In this document: one piece after another, positions 34,067 through 42,863 of the stretch | Position numbering within the stretch: position 1 is the stretch's first letter | Layout: the number at the start of each line of letters is the position of its first letter | Assembly (NCBI RefSeq): GCF_016862795.1 | Contig: NZ_BONQ01000050.1 | Coordinates: 208,348 to 272,347, forward strand | Direction: 5' to 3' | Source of the DNA: Dactylosporangium siamense | GTDB lineage: Bacteria > Actinomycetota > Actinomycetes > Mycobacteriales > Micromonosporaceae | Length of the DNA stretch: 64,000 nucleotides | Program-made: the position numbers and the translations under genes | The notes under the pieces: generated by a model | Databases searched by the model: none | What the model was told of the DNA's origin: nothing | What the model saw: the letters and a program-made list of their open reading frames with translations, nothing else

Positions 34067-34452
34067 TGATCATCAACCTGGCGAGCGTGCTCGTCGACGA
34101 CCAGGCCAAGGCGCTGAAGTTCTACACCGAGGTGCTCGGCTTCGTGAAGAAGCACGACATCCCGATGGGGGAGTTCAGCTGGCTGACCGTGGTGTCGCCG
34201 GAGCGCCCCGACGGCGTCGAACTGGTGCTCGAGCCGTCCAGCCACCCGGCCGTCGGGCCGTTCAAGGCGGCGCTGGTCGAGGACGGCATCCCCTTCACGT
34301 CCTTCGCCGTCGACGACGTGCAGAAGGAATACGAACGGATGCGCGCCCTCGGCGTCGTGTTCACCCAGCAGCCGACCGAGATGGGCCCGGTCACCGTCGC
34401 GACCTTCGACGACACCTGCGGCAACCTCATCCAGATCGCCCAGCAGAACTGA
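34066..34452 (+). CDS. VOC-family (glyoxalase/bleomycin-resistance fold) protein
   Basis: The 128-residue protein has two beta-alpha-beta-beta-beta units: LASVLVDDQAKALKFYTEVLG at the start and a second unit ending TFDDTCGNLIQI, with the metal-binding Glu in VELVLEP. VOC proteins act as lyases, dioxygenases or drug-binding proteins. The ATG overlaps the ArsR stop by 1 nt, so it is the target gene of that repressor. Confidence 0.9.
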   Translation: MIINLASVLVDDQAKALKFYTEVLGFVKKHDIPMGEFSWLTVVSPERPDGVELVLEPSSHPAVGPFKAALVEDGIPFTSFAVDDVQKEYERMRALGVVFTQQPTEMGPVTVATFDDTCGNLIQIAQQN

Positions 34453-34503
34453 TCGTCAGGAACGTACAAGACACGCGTTCGTAGCAGCGCGCACGATGGT
34501 CCC

Positions 34504-34887
34504 ATGCGACCGGTGAACCTGACCGAGGCCCTGGCCTCCTTCGACGACGTGTACAGCCCGCGGATCGTGGCCCGGGTCAACGACTACGACGTGCGCATCG
34601 CCCACACCCTGGGCGAACACGTCTGGCACGTGCACGAGCACACCGACGAGTTCTTCCTCGTCCTGGACGGCCGGTTCGACGTCGCGATCCGCGACGAGCA
34701 CGGCGAACACACCGTGACCCTCAACCAGGGCGACACGTTCGTCGTGCCGCGCGGCGTCGAACACCGCCCGTCCTCGCCCGGCGGCGCGATCCTCATGTTC
34801 GAGCCGTCCGGCACCGTCACCACCGGCGACCGCCACGACGGCGCGGTGCCCGGCCACGTCGACAGCACCGCCGGCCACGACCTGTGA
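34504..34887 (+). CDS. cupin-domain protein
   Basis: The 127-residue protein has cupin motif 1, HVWHVHEHTDEFFLVLDG, and motif 2, PRGVEHRPSSP, with the histidines and glutamate that bind metal. It is a single-domain cupin of unknown substrate. The stop overlaps the GTG of the following phosphotransferase gene by 4 nt. Confidence 0.9.
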   Translation: MRPVNLTEALASFDDVYSPRIVARVNDYDVRIAHTLGEHVWHVHEHTDEFFLVLDGRFDVAIRDEHGEHTVTLNQGDTFVVPRGVEHRPSSPGGAILMFEPSGTVTTGDRHDGAVPGHVDSTAGHDL

Positions 34888-35807
34888 AGGAGCTCGCCGA
34901 GCGCGCCCGCGACGCCTACGGCTGGCAGGGCGACGTCGTCCTGACCGCCGGCCCGCGCGGCGCGCTCGGCCAGATCTGGCGGGTCAACGGCACCCTGGCC
35001 CTCAAGGAGCTGTTCCGCAACCCGCCCTCGGAGGCGGCGATCCGTGCCGAGCTACGGTTCTGCGCGTTGGCGTCGGCGGCGGGGGTACGCCTACCGCAAA
35101 GCCATCCCGACCGGGCCGGACGGTACCTGCACGAGACGCCCGACGGCACCTGGCTGCGGCTCTACGACTGGATCGACCTGAGCCCCGTGGACCCGGCCGC
35201 CGCGGCGACCCCGCACGACCTCGGCGCGCTGCTGGCCCGCCTGCACCGGTGCGCCCCGCGAGCGCGGCCCGACGGCGACACCTGGTATGAGGCCGTCCCA
35301 GCGGCCGAGCGGTGGCACGCGCACTCCGAACGCCTCGGATCCATCGAAGCCGCACTGCCGGACCTGTGCGCGGCGGTCACCCCGGCCGACCCCGCCGGCC
35401 TGCTCGTCTGCCACCGCGACCTGCACCCGGAGAACGTCCTCGCCGGCCCCGACGGCGGGCTCGTCGTGGTGGACTGGGACCTGCTCGGCCCCGCCGCGCC
35501 GGAGCGGGAGCTGGCCCGGTTCCTGTTCGACTGGTGCTGCGCCGGCCCGGCCCTGGACCTCGACGCCATGCACACCCTGTACACCACCTACATCCGCGAA
35601 GGCGGACCCGGCCGGCTCACCGGTCCCGCGGACTTCACCCTGCTGCTCGCGTCCCGGCTCAACTTCCTGCTGAAGCAGCTCGGGATCGCCCGCGACCCGG
35701 ACGCCGACCCGCGGCACCGGGCGTGGGCCGAGCGCGAGATCGACGAGAGCCTGCGCATGCTGCCGACCGTCCAGCAGTTCACGGCGGTGCTGCGGCGCCT
35801 CGCGTGA
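34884..35807 (+). CDS. APH-fold phosphotransferase
   Basis: The 307-residue kinase has the catalytic loop CHRDLHPENVL near residue 180 and the metal site VVVDWDLL. The ATP lysine is in LALKELFRNP. It is coupled to the cupin gene (GTGA). The substrate is unknown; macrolide, aminoglycoside, choline and homoserine kinases all share this layout. It overlaps the convergent LysR gene by 29 bp. Confidence 0.9.
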   Translation: MKELAERARDAYGWQGDVVLTAGPRGALGQIWRVNGTLALKELFRNPPSEAAIRAELRFCALASAAGVRLPQSHPDRAGRYLHETPDGTWLRLYDWIDLSPVDPAAAATPHDLGALLARLHRCAPRARPDGDTWYEAVPAAERWHAHSERLGSIEAALPDLCAAVTPADPAGLLVCHRDLHPENVLAGPDGGLVVVDWDLLGPAAPERELARFLFDWCCAGPALDLDAMHTLYTTYIREGGPGRLTGPADFTLLLASRLNFLLKQLGIARDPDADPRHRAWAEREIDESLRMLPTVQQFTAVLRRLA

Positions 35808-36666
35808 GCAGGTCCAGCACGACGGCGAGCGGTGGCCAGGCGCGGCGGCCGAGCCGGGTCACCGCGAAGGCCCGCATCAGCACGTCGGGGCGGCGCAGGG
35901 GCACCAACGCCACACCGTCGATCGTGGGCTGGTCGGCGGGCAGCAGGCCGACGCCGAGGCCGGCGACGATCAGGTCCTGAATCAGATCGAGGCTGTCGGC
36001 GCGGTGCGTGATCCGCGGCGCGTAGCCGGCCATCGACGCGAGCGTGCGCACCACGTCCTCGTCCGCGGTGTTGCGCGAGTTCACCAGCCAGTGCGCATCC
36101 CGGAACGCCGCCATCACGTCACCATCCACAGTGGATCCGGTCGGGACACCGAGGCCCCACGGCGTGCTCCACAGTGGAGTCGCCTCGACCGTGTCGGGCA
36201 GGCCGGCCGGAGCGAGGTTGTAGTCGTAGGTGAGGCCGAGGTCGACCTCGTCGGCGGCGAGCAGCTGCAGGATCTCCGCCGGCTCGTGCTCGTGGATCAG
36301 GACCCGCAGCCCGGCGTGGCGGGCCGGCAGCGCCGCGACGATCGGCAGCAGCGACCGGCGGATCGCGGTCGCGAACCCGGCGACCCGCACCGTGCCGGCC
36401 GGCTCGGCGGACGGGTCCAGGTCCAGCCGCGCCGCCTCGACCGCGGCCAGGATCGTCACCGCGTGCCGGGCCAGCCGCCGCCCCGCCGGCGTCAGCCGGA
36501 CCCGCCGCCCGTCCGGCTCCAGCAACGGCGTGCCGGCCTCCCTGGCGAGGACCGCGAGCTGCTGCGACACCGTCGACGTGGTGGTCCCGAGCTCGTCGGC
36601 GACCTCCCGCATCGACCCGAGCCGGGCCAGCTCCGCCAGGAACAGCAGCCGGTCATTGTTCAGCAT
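35779..36666 (-). CDS. LysR-family transcriptional regulator
   Basis: The 295-residue protein has an N-terminal winged helix ([32 protein letters not shown]) and a C-terminal periplasmic-binding-like effector domain. ATG 36666 gives the canonical family start; upstream codons would run through the operator. It diverges from an EamA exporter gene, and the standard arrangement is activation of that neighbour by a ligand-bound LysR tetramer. Confidence 0.9.
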   Translation of the reverse strand: MLNNDRLLFLAELARLGSMREVADELGTTTSTVSQQLAVLAREAGTPLLEPDGRRVRLTPAGRRLARHAVTILAAVEAARLDLDPSAEPAGTVRVAGFATAIRRSLLPIVAALPARHAGLRVLIHEHEPAEILQLLAADEVDLGLTYDYNLAPAGLPDTVEATPLWSTPWGLGVPTGSTVDGDVMAAFRDAHWLVNSRNTADEDVVRTLASMAGYAPRITHRADSLDLIQDLIVAGLGVGLLPADQPTIDGVALVPLRRPDVLMRAFAVTRLGRRAWPPLAVVLDLLTRGAAAPP

Positions 36667-36689
36667 TTGCGAACGGTACATCAGCAAAT
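36665..36689. promoter_or_regulatory. LysR-type inverted repeat
   Basis: ATTTGC (36665-36670) and GCAAAT (36684-36689) form a 25-bp interrupted dyad directly upstream of the lysR start. This is where an autoregulatory and divergent-target site is expected. TACCGT on the minus strand lies 6 nt before the ATG. Confidence 0.6.
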
Positions 36690-36731
36690 CTCACGTGGAC
36701 GCGGACGGTTGCCGTGCCGTCTACTACGGGC

Positions 36732-37652
36732 ATGTTCGCCGCGATCGCCTCGATGATCTGCATCCAGCTCGGGCTGGCCGCCTCCGTCGGCCTGTTCGAC
36801 AGCGTCGGCCCGTCCGGCGCCGTCTGCCTGCGCCTCGCCTGCGCCGCGCTGCTCCTGCTCGCGCTGGTCCGGCCGCGACCGCGCGACTTCACCCGCGCCA
36901 GCCTCCTGGCCACCGCCGCCCTCGGCGTCGTCACCGCCTGCATGACACTGACGTTCATGGCCGCCGTCGCGCGGCTGCCGCTCGGGACCGCCAGCGCGCT
37001 GGAGTTCCTCGGCCCGCTCACGGTGGCGGCCGTGCGGGGGCGCCGCGCCACAGTGCTCTGGCCGGTCCTCGCCGGCGCCGGCGTCGTGCTGCTCACCGAA
37101 CCCTGGCACGGCGGCACCGACCCGGCCGGCGTCGGGTTCGCCCTGGCCGCCGCCGCGTGCTGGGCCGGCTACATCCTGTTGACCCAGCACGTCGGCGATC
37201 GCGTCAGCGGCTACGCGGGCCTCGCCGTGTCCACCGCCGTCGCCGGAGTGGTCGCGTCGGCCGTCGCCGGCCCGTCGGTTGCCGCCGGCCTCACCTGGTC
37301 CGTGCTCGCCGCGGGGTTCGGCCTGGCCGTCCTGCTGGCCGTGGTGCCGTTCAGCCTGGAGATGTACGCCCTGCGCAAGCTCACCACCGCGGCCTTCGGC
37401 ACGCTGATGAGCCTGGAACCGGCCGTCGCGCTGGTGGTCGGCGGGGTCCTGCTGCACCAGGCCCCGGGCCCACTGGCGGTGCTCGGCATGGCGCTGGTCG
37501 TCGCCGCGGGCGTGGGTGCCGCCCGCACCGGATCACGGGCCGTAGGCGCGCAGGGTCCCGCCGTCGGTGGTGTAGAGCCGCCCGCCGGAGACGACGACGT
37601 GCCCGGTCGCGCGGTCGAACCGGTCGGCCACGAGGTCGCCGTCGACCGGTGA
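36732..37652 (+). CDS. EamA/RhtA-family exporter
   Basis: The 306-residue protein has ten hydrophobic segments in two EamA halves, with the paired [15 protein letters not shown] and [20 protein letters not shown] motifs characteristic of RhtA-like threonine/homoserine exporters. The last 40 residues are hydrophilic and are read antisense to the 3' end of the PQQ-repeat gene. The transporter core therefore probably ends near position 37535 and the tail is a read-through extension. GTG 36714 is an alternative start. Control by the divergent LysR is likely. Confidence 0.88.
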   Translation: MFAAIASMICIQLGLAASVGLFDSVGPSGAVCLRLACAALLLLALVRPRPRDFTRASLLATAALGVVTACMTLTFMAAVARLPLGTASALEFLGPLTVAAVRGRRATVLWPVLAGAGVVLLTEPWHGGTDPAGVGFALAAAACWAGYILLTQHVGDRVSGYAGLAVSTAVAGVVASAVAGPSVAAGLTWSVLAAGFGLAVLLAVVPFSLEMYALRKLTTAAFGTLMSLEPAVALVVGGVLLHQAPGPLAVLGMALVVAAGVGAARTGSRAVGAQGPAVGGVEPPAGDDDVPGRAVEPVGHEVAVDR

Positions 37653-38714
37653 CAGGATCGCGGTGGGGCGCTGCTCAACGGTGACGTAGAGCAGCCCGCC
37701 CGCGCGGACCGGCTTGCCCGCCGTCGCGTTCAGGTGTCTCGTCCAGAGCGTCGTGCCCTTGTTCGCGTGGAACGCGGTCACCTCGTCGCCGGTGACCGCG
37801 TAGACCCGCCGCCCGTCGGTCGAGACCGCGTCCGCACCGTCCTCGTGCCGCCACAGGATCCCGCCGTTGCCCGCCCGGATCGCGGCCAGCCCGCTCTGGT
37901 CGCCCTGCCCGACGGGGTCCGGCACGGCGAGGAACGTGCTCCCGCTTGCCGCGAGGGGGGTCCACCGCGTCCTGCTGCGCCACACCGCCCTGCCGGCGTC
38001 GACGGTCACCGCGGTCGTGCCCTTCGCGTCGTGCAGCAACGCCCGGCCGCCCGCCGACACCGGCCCGGCGAGCGTGGCGCCGGTGCGGGTCCACCGCTTC
38101 GCACCGTCGAAGCCGTTGTACCCGATGACCGTGTCCTCGTTCGTCATCGTCGCCCACCCCGACGTCACGACCGTCCCCTCGTCCACGACCAGGTCGTTGA
38201 CCGGCGGCTCCTGCACCACCTGCCACAGCCGCCGGCCGGACGCCGCGTCGAGCGCGTAGAGGTGCCCGTCCGGGTCGCTGTTGGCGTAGCACGACGACCC
38301 GGCGACGACGAGCATCCCGTCGCTGAACACGATCCGCCGGAAGTCCATGCTGTCGAGGATCTTCGCGTCCCGCCACACCTTCCTGCCGGTGCCCACGTCG
38401 AGCGCGGTGACGCCGTCGCCGTCCAGGACGTAGGCCAGCCCACCGACGACCAGCGGCGCCGGCAACGCGGGCGCGCACCCCTCGGCCCCGGGTTTCGGCG
38501 TGACGGACCAGCGCTGCTTGAGCTTCCCTACGTTGCCGGCGTTGACGATCCGCTCGGCCGGGTTGTATCCGCTGTTGCCGGCATCCACGCCGTCGTGCGT
38601 CCAGTCCCCGGGCCCCGCCCCGAACGGCGGCGACTCGGCGCTTGCCGGCGTGACGGCACCCCCGAGAACGGCAGCGATCGCGACGACGGCGATGCGCCGC
38701 AAGAACATGCCCAT
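37533..38714 (-). CDS. secreted PQQ/beta-propeller repeat protein
   Basis: The 393-residue protein has a signal peptide (residues 1-26, ending ASA). Repeated beta-propeller blades follow with the PQQ-type signature, for example [40 protein letters not shown]. Such domains form pyrrolo-quinoline-quinone-like or BamB-like propellers. Quinone-binding catalytic residues are not evident, so a binding or scaffold role is more likely. GGAGGGAG lies 6 nt before ATG 38714. Its 3' end overlaps the EamA gene by 120 bp in antisense. Confidence 0.88.
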   Translation of the reverse strand: MGMFLRRIAVVAIAAVLGGAVTPASAESPPFGAGPGDWTHDGVDAGNSGYNPAERIVNAGNVGKLKQRWSVTPKPGAEGCAPALPAPLVVGGLAYVLDGDGVTALDVGTGRKVWRDAKILDSMDFRRIVFSDGMLVVAGSSCYANSDPDGHLYALDAASGRRLWQVVQEPPVNDLVVDEGTVVTSGWATMTNEDTVIGYNGFDGAKRWTRTGATLAGPVSAGGRALLHDAKGTTAVTVDAGRAVWRSRTRWTPLAASGSTFLAVPDPVGQGDQSGLAAIRAGNGGILWRHEDGADAVSTDGRRVYAVTGDEVTAFHANKGTTLWTRHLNATAGKPVRAGGLLYVTVEQRPTAILSPVDGDLVADRFDRATGHVVVSGGRLYTTDGGTLRAYGP

Positions 38715-38820
38715 GACAAACTCCCTCCGGTCTGCACCGGGGGAGCGCTCGACGGGACGTGACTCTACCCGACTTTCCGCCAATGCCGGACAAATCCGGC
38801 ACTCGCGCCGACCTTTCCGC

Positions 38821-38868
38821 CTACGAAAGGGTCACCCTGCGAAAGGGTCACCCTACGAGAGGGTCACC
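38821..38868. repeat. three 16-bp tandem repeats spanning a stop codon
   Basis: CTACGAAAGGGTCACC (38821), CTGCGAAAGGGTCACC (38837) and CTACGAGAGGGTCACC (38853) are contiguous. The last copy encodes the VTLS terminus and TAG stop (CTA at 38853-38855) of the minus-strand SecD-head gene; the others lie downstream of it. Confidence 0.93.
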
Positions 38869-39788
38869 GGGAGTTCGCCGCCGCCGCCGAGCTGGGCGGC
38901 GAGCACGCGGGCCTGCGACTCGGTGAACATGCCGGTGACCTGGACGTCGCCCGGGATGACCCCGACCACCTGTGGCGCCGAGATGAGGACGTTGTCCAGG
39001 ACGATCGCCAGGCGCCCCTGGGCGTCGGCGAGCGACTTCGACAGGTTGGTGAACTTCGCCTGGCCGTCCGGCTTGAACGACGCGGTGACGATCCACGTGC
39101 CCTGATCGGAGCGGGAGGCCTTCGCGGCGCTGATGTCCGCGCCGGTGACCGTCGCCGGATCCAGGAGCAGCTTCACCGGGCCCTCGCAGGCGACGACGGG
39201 TTCGCCGGCAACGTCGGCCGGGCGGGTGGCGAGCTGCTCGCAGCGGATCTCCGGGATCAGCAGCCGCATCCGGGCCGGCAGGGTGGCGACGTCCTGCGGC
39301 GGCAGTGCCGCGAACGCCGCGCGCACCGACGCGGGCAGCGCCTGCGCCTCCTGCTCGGTGGTGACCGCGGCCGCCGCCCGGTACGCCTCGCCGATCGTCG
39401 CCGCGACCGCCGGCGTCGACGTCGGCGCGGGCAGGGTCGTGGTGGCGGTGCCGGAACCGTCGGCGGCCGCCGCGACCCGCCGCAGGTGCAGGCGGCCGGG
39501 CCTGGTGAGGGCGCGGAGCTGCTCGGGTGTGGTGCCGCGGGCGCTGAGCACGAGCTGCCGGTCGGTGCGTGTCACCTTCGGGTCTGCGAGCCGGGCGGCC
39601 TGCATCCGGGCGAGCAGCATCGCCCGCGTCACCTCGAGGTCGCCCTCACTCGAGGCGGTCACCGTCAGCGTGGTCACCGGACCCCCGCCGACCCGGGAAA
39701 GCACCACCACGATTCCCGCGACCGCGATCGCCAGCACCGCCACCATCACCGCGACCAGCACGGCCATCTGCCGCCCCCGCAACGCCAT
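38853..39788 (-). CDS. single-pass membrane protein with SecDF P1 head-like domain
   Basis: The 311-residue protein has one N-terminal membrane anchor (about residues 8-32). A C-terminal segment reads GRLAIVLDNVLISAPQV, then GDVQVTGMFTESQARVLAAQL, closely matching the extracytoplasmic P1 head of SecD. The six membrane helices of SecD are missing and the protein is only half the usual length, so it is not the translocase itself. It may be a stand-alone periplasmic chaperone-like derivative. ATG 39788 is used. Confidence 0.8.
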   Translation of the reverse strand: MALRGRQMAVLVAVMVAVLAIAVAGIVVVLSRVGGGPVTTLTVTASSEGDLEVTRAMLLARMQAARLADPKVTRTDRQLVLSARGTTPEQLRALTRPGRLHLRRVAAAADGSGTATTTLPAPTSTPAVAATIGEAYRAAAAVTTEQEAQALPASVRAAFAALPPQDVATLPARMRLLIPEIRCEQLATRPADVAGEPVVACEGPVKLLLDPATVTGADISAAKASRSDQGTWIVTASFKPDGQAKFTNLSKSLADAQGRLAIVLDNVLISAPQVVGVIPGDVQVTGMFTESQARVLAAQLGGGGELPVTLS

Positions 39789-39855
39789 GCGGCCACTGTA
39801 CCGGCGTCGATCAATGCGCCCGCAGCCCCGCAGACATCGGTAAATATTGATAAAG

Positions 39856-39935
39856 ACTGTTGACAGTTTGCGTCGGGAAATGTTTGCTGATGTCGAGTCC
39901 GTACGGCCCTTCCACCGCCATGGGGGCCGGTGGAA
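39856..39935 (+). promoter_or_regulatory. GH76 upstream region: palindrome over -35 and leader hairpin
   Basis: The 12-bp palindrome ACTGTTGACAGT (39856-39867) contains a consensus TTGACA -35. The matching -10 is unclear (TTTGCT near 39883). Downstream, TTCCACCG (39910-39917) pairs perfectly with CGGTGGAA (39928-39935), making an 8-bp hairpin in the predicted leader, 40 nt before the ATG. Confidence 0.45.
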
Positions 39936-39974
39936 CGGTGCCGCCGCCGACGTCCGAGTCATGAGGTGAGGACC

Positions 39975-41732
39975 ATGCGCCGTGCCCTGATTCCCCTGCT
40001 GCTGCTCGCATTCGTGGTGCTGCCGGCGCCGGCCGCGCACGCCGCGACCGCCATCTGCGCCCTGTACTGCGACACCCGCGACCCGTCCCTCGCCCGCCAG
40101 GAGACGTTCCCGGTCCCCACCGTCACCGTCAACGGCCGGCGGCTGGTGCTGCACGTGTCCGATGTGGACGGTATGGCGTGGGGCAGCATCGACGCCGGCG
40201 TCCTCGGCGACTCGGTCTGGCTGGACCGGTCCTTCGACGGCGGCGCGAGCTGGGAGGGCCTGCTGGGCAAGGCGTCGATCCCCGGCAGCTGGACCGGCAC
40301 CCGCACGCTCATGTACAACACCGGCGACCCGTCCCACCACCGCCGTGGCGTGATCCGCGCCTGCGGCGACGCGCGTGGCATCGCCTGCACCGCCTGGTCC
40401 CACCTGCCGTTGTGCGCGCCGACGTGTGACGGGGCTGCCGGGGGTACCGACGCCGAAGCCGTCAGAACGGTCGGACTGAACGGACGCACGTTCGGCCTGC
40501 ACCTGGACGCCGCCGGCATGGCCTGGGGGACCGTCAGCGGCGGCCGCGCGGGCGACGAGATCTGGCTGGACCGCTCGTGGGACGCCGGCGCGACGTGGCC
40601 CGGCGGCTCGTCGCTCGGCCGCACCACGGCGACGCGCACGGCCAGGTACAACACCGCGGACCCCACGTCGCTGCTGTACGGCGGGGCCGTGCGCGCCTGC
40701 GGGCGGGCCGTGGAGGGCCAGAACGGCGCCTGCACCGCGTGGGCGCGCCCGTCGTCCAACCGCGCCGCGGCGATGGCCGACGCGCTCATGTACTCCTACG
40801 ACCCGTACACCGCATGGTGGCCGTCGAGCTGGTGGAACTCCGCGGTCGCGCTGCGCACCGTCATCGACTACGTGTCCCGCACCGGCGACACCAGGCACCT
40901 GTGGGCGGTGCGGCGGACCTTCGACGTGAACCGGGTCGCGTTCCCCGCCGGCGCGCGCTCGTCCGACCCGATCGACGGGCACTTCATCAGCCGCTCGATC
41001 GACGACAGCGCCTGGTGGGGCCTGACCTGGGTGGCCGCCTACGACCTCACCGGCGACCGCGCGTACCTCGACGAGGCGGTCACCATCGCCTCCTACGTCA
41101 ACGGCTTCTGGGACACGTCGACGTGCGGCGGCGGTGTGTGGTGGGACCGGGAACGCACGTACAAGAACGCGGTCACCATCGGCCTGTACGTGCGGCTCAC
41201 CGCGGCCCTGCACAACCGCCTGCCGGGCGAGTCGACCTGGCTGCAGCGGGCCGTGACCGGCTGGAACTGGTTCACCGCCAGCGGCATGATCAACGCATCC
41301 GGCCTGGTCAACGACGGCCTCACCACCGGCTGCGCCAACAACGGCCAGACGGTGTGGAGCTACAACCAGGGCCTCGCGATCGGCGCGGCGACGGAGCTGT
41401 ACCGCGCCACCGGCACCGCCACCTACCTCGACCGCGCGCGGTCTCTGGGCACGTCGGCCCTCGCCTCGCCGCTCGTGCGCTCCGGAGTGCTGACCGAGTC
41501 GTGCGACGTCGGCTCGTCCTCGTGCGACGACAACGCCAAGCAGTTCAAGGGGATCTTCATGGGCTACCTGGCGGAGGCGGGCGCGCAGTTCCAGTCGTTC
41601 CGTGCGGTGCAGGCGAATTCGGTGTGGGGAGTCCGCGACAGCCTCAACCGGGTGGGCTCCCGGTGGGCCTCGTCGTCTCCTTCCGATTGGCGCACCCAGG
41701 CGAGCGCGCTGTCCTGCGTGCTTACGGGCTGA
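39975..41732 (+). CDS. secreted GH76 glycoside hydrolase (alpha-1,6-mannanase-like)
   Basis: The 585-residue protein has a signal peptide (residues 1-26). Two tandem copies of an approximately 110-residue module follow (each with W-LDRS-WDAGA-W and an RACG-x-ACTAW end). The GH76 catalytic domain runs from about residue 270 to 560. The catalytic aspartate pair is in ISRSIDDSAWW (about D343/D344), and VWWDRERTYKNAVT and QTVWSYNQGLAIGAA are family hallmarks. Likely substrates are alpha-1,6-mannans of fungal or actinobacterial walls. The repeated N-terminal module is not one I can name and may bind carbohydrate. Confidence 0.9.
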   Translation: MRRALIPLLLLAFVVLPAPAAHAATAICALYCDTRDPSLARQETFPVPTVTVNGRRLVLHVSDVDGMAWGSIDAGVLGDSVWLDRSFDGGASWEGLLGKASIPGSWTGTRTLMYNTGDPSHHRRGVIRACGDARGIACTAWSHLPLCAPTCDGAAGGTDAEAVRTVGLNGRTFGLHLDAAGMAWGTVSGGRAGDEIWLDRSWDAGATWPGGSSLGRTTATRTARYNTADPTSLLYGGAVRACGRAVEGQNGACTAWARPSSNRAAAMADALMYSYDPYTAWWPSSWWNSAVALRTVIDYVSRTGDTRHLWAVRRTFDVNRVAFPAGARSSDPIDGHFISRSIDDSAWWGLTWVAAYDLTGDRAYLDEAVTIASYVNGFWDTSTCGGGVWWDRERTYKNAVTIGLYVRLTAALHNRLPGESTWLQRAVTGWNWFTASGMINASGLVNDGLTTGCANNGQTVWSYNQGLAIGAATELYRATGTATYLDRARSLGTSALASPLVRSGVLTESCDVGSSSCDDNAKQFKGIFMGYLAEAGAQFQSFRAVQANSVWGVRDSLNRVGSRWASSSPSDWRTQASALSCVLTG

Positions 41733-41758
41733 TCTGCCCTGCGTGCTTACGGGCTGAT
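41713..41758. repeat. direct duplication covering stops of two convergent genes
   Basis: A 21-bp sequence starting CCTGCGTGCTTACGGG occurs at 41713-41733 and again at 41738-41758. Copy 1 contains the GH76 stop (TGA 41730-41732). Copy 2 contains the stop of the convergent minus-strand gene (TTA at 41747-41749). Confidence 0.93.
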
Positions 41759-42265
41759 TCTGATCGAGTTCGGCAGATCGGAGGTGTCGGCCCAGCGGAA
41801 GGCGGTGGTGAGACCGCGCGGGTCCAGGTGCAGGGCGTTGAGGATGAGGCGATGCTGGAACTCGGCGTAGACGGGGCCGCTGCCCTCGAACTCGCCGCGC
41901 AACGCCCTGCCGAGCCGTCCCGAGTCGACCTCCCCGGTGCCGAACGGGGCGAGTCGTGCCGCGTCGTCCGGTGCCGGGCGGTCCGAGCGGTACCGGTGCA
42001 CGAACCGGCCCTCCAGGTATGCCTCCAGCTGCAGCCAGTCGGAGTCCTCGACCACGTTGGCGAGGGTCGCCCAGCCGGTCCCCGCGCCGATCCGCTCGGC
42101 CAGGTCGCCGGGGTCGGCGAAGTCGAGCGCGCCCTCGCGCGGGATCACCGCGGTCCGGTTCGGCGCCGCGGGCAGCGCAATCGCGTCGACGCCGGCCGCC
42201 GTCAGCGCGTCGCAGACCGGCTCGATCGCGGCGGCCACGAGCAGCGTCTGGTAGCTCGTCCCCAT
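41747..42265 (-). CDS. hypothetical protein
   Basis: The 172-residue protein starts GTSYQTLLVAAAIEPVCDAL and is acidic and soluble, with no recognised motif. It has no membrane segment or signal peptide. It diverges from the HIT gene across a 23-nt gap holding a shared symmetrical -10 element, so it is transcribed as a leaderless message. I cannot assign a function. Confidence 0.7.
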   Translation of the reverse strand: MGTSYQTLLVAAAIEPVCDALTAAGVDAIALPAAPNRTAVIPREGALDFADPGDLAERIGAGTGWATLANVVEDSDWLQLEAYLEGRFVHRYRSDRPAPDDAARLAPFGTGEVDSGRLGRALRGEFEGSGPVYAEFQHRLILNALHLDPRGLTTAFRWADTSDLPNSIRISP

Positions 42266-42271
42266 GCCGTG

Positions 42272-42281
42272 ACGGTACCGT
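42272..42281. promoter_or_regulatory. symmetrical bidirectional leaderless -10 element
   Basis: The 10-bp palindrome ACGGTACCGT gives TACCGT on both strands. On the plus strand it ends 7 nt before ATG 42289. On the minus strand TACCGT (42277-42272) ends 6 nt before ATG 42265. Both divergent genes can therefore be started from overlapping -10 hexamers. Confidence 0.65.
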
Positions 42282-42288
42282 GACAGCG

Positions 42289-42795
42289 ATGGACGACTGG
42301 CGCAAAGACCGTATCCGGTCGGCACTGCGGGGACGCAACCCCACGGTGCTGGCGCGACTCTCGTCGGGTTTCGCCGTGATCGGCGACACGCAGTTCCTGC
42401 CGGGCTACTGTCTTCTGCTGTCCGACGACCCCTCCGCCGACCGCCTGGCGGACCTGCCGCGAGCCCGCCGCCTGGCGTTCCTGGCCGACCTGGACCTCAT
42501 CGGCGAGGCGGTCCAGATCGTCTGCAAGCGGCACGACCCGCAGTTCCGGCGGGTCAACTACAGCGTCTTCGGCAACCTCGACCCGATCCTGCACGGGCAC
42601 GTCCATCCGCGATACGACTGGGAGCCGCCGGAGCTGCTCCGCGGCCCGGTCAGTCACTACCCGGCGACCGCGCGGATGGTGCCCCTGGGCCCGGGCCACG
42701 ACCAGCTCCGCGCCGACCTCGCCACGGAGATCGTGCGGCTCAGCGCCGACTACGACGAGCTCGCCCGGGTCCCGGAGGACTTCCCGGGGCTTTAG
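42289..42795 (+). CDS. HIT-family hydrolase-like protein
   Basis: The 168-residue protein contains ILHGHVHPRYDWEPP, a histidine-triad-like HxHxH motif, and DADRL-type loops around residue 50 as in diadenosine-polyphosphate hydrolases. These cleave nucleotide phosphoesters or phosphoramidates. GTG 42280 is an alternative start, but the promoter favours ATG 42289. The stop codon lies in the 14-bp tandem array. Confidence 0.78.
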   Translation: MDDWRKDRIRSALRGRNPTVLARLSSGFAVIGDTQFLPGYCLLLSDDPSADRLADLPRARRLAFLADLDLIGEAVQIVCKRHDPQFRRVNYSVFGNLDPILHGHVHPRYDWEPPELLRGPVSHYPATARMVPLGPGHDQLRADLATEIVRLSADYDELARVPEDFPGL

Positions 42796-42862
42796 GCGTC
42801 TTTGGCTTGGCGTCTGTGGCTTGGCGTCTTTGGCTTGGCGTCTTTGGCTTGGCGTCTTTGGC
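42793..42862. repeat. five 14-bp tandem repeats filling a convergent gene gap
   Basis: Units at 42793, 42807, 42821, 42835 and 42849 read TTGGCGTCTTTGGC. The first begins TAGGCG instead of TTGGCG, and that TAG (42793-42795) is the HIT-gene stop. The array ends 1 bp before the stop of the convergent gene, filling the gap exactly. Confidence 0.95.
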
Positions 42863-42863
42863 C

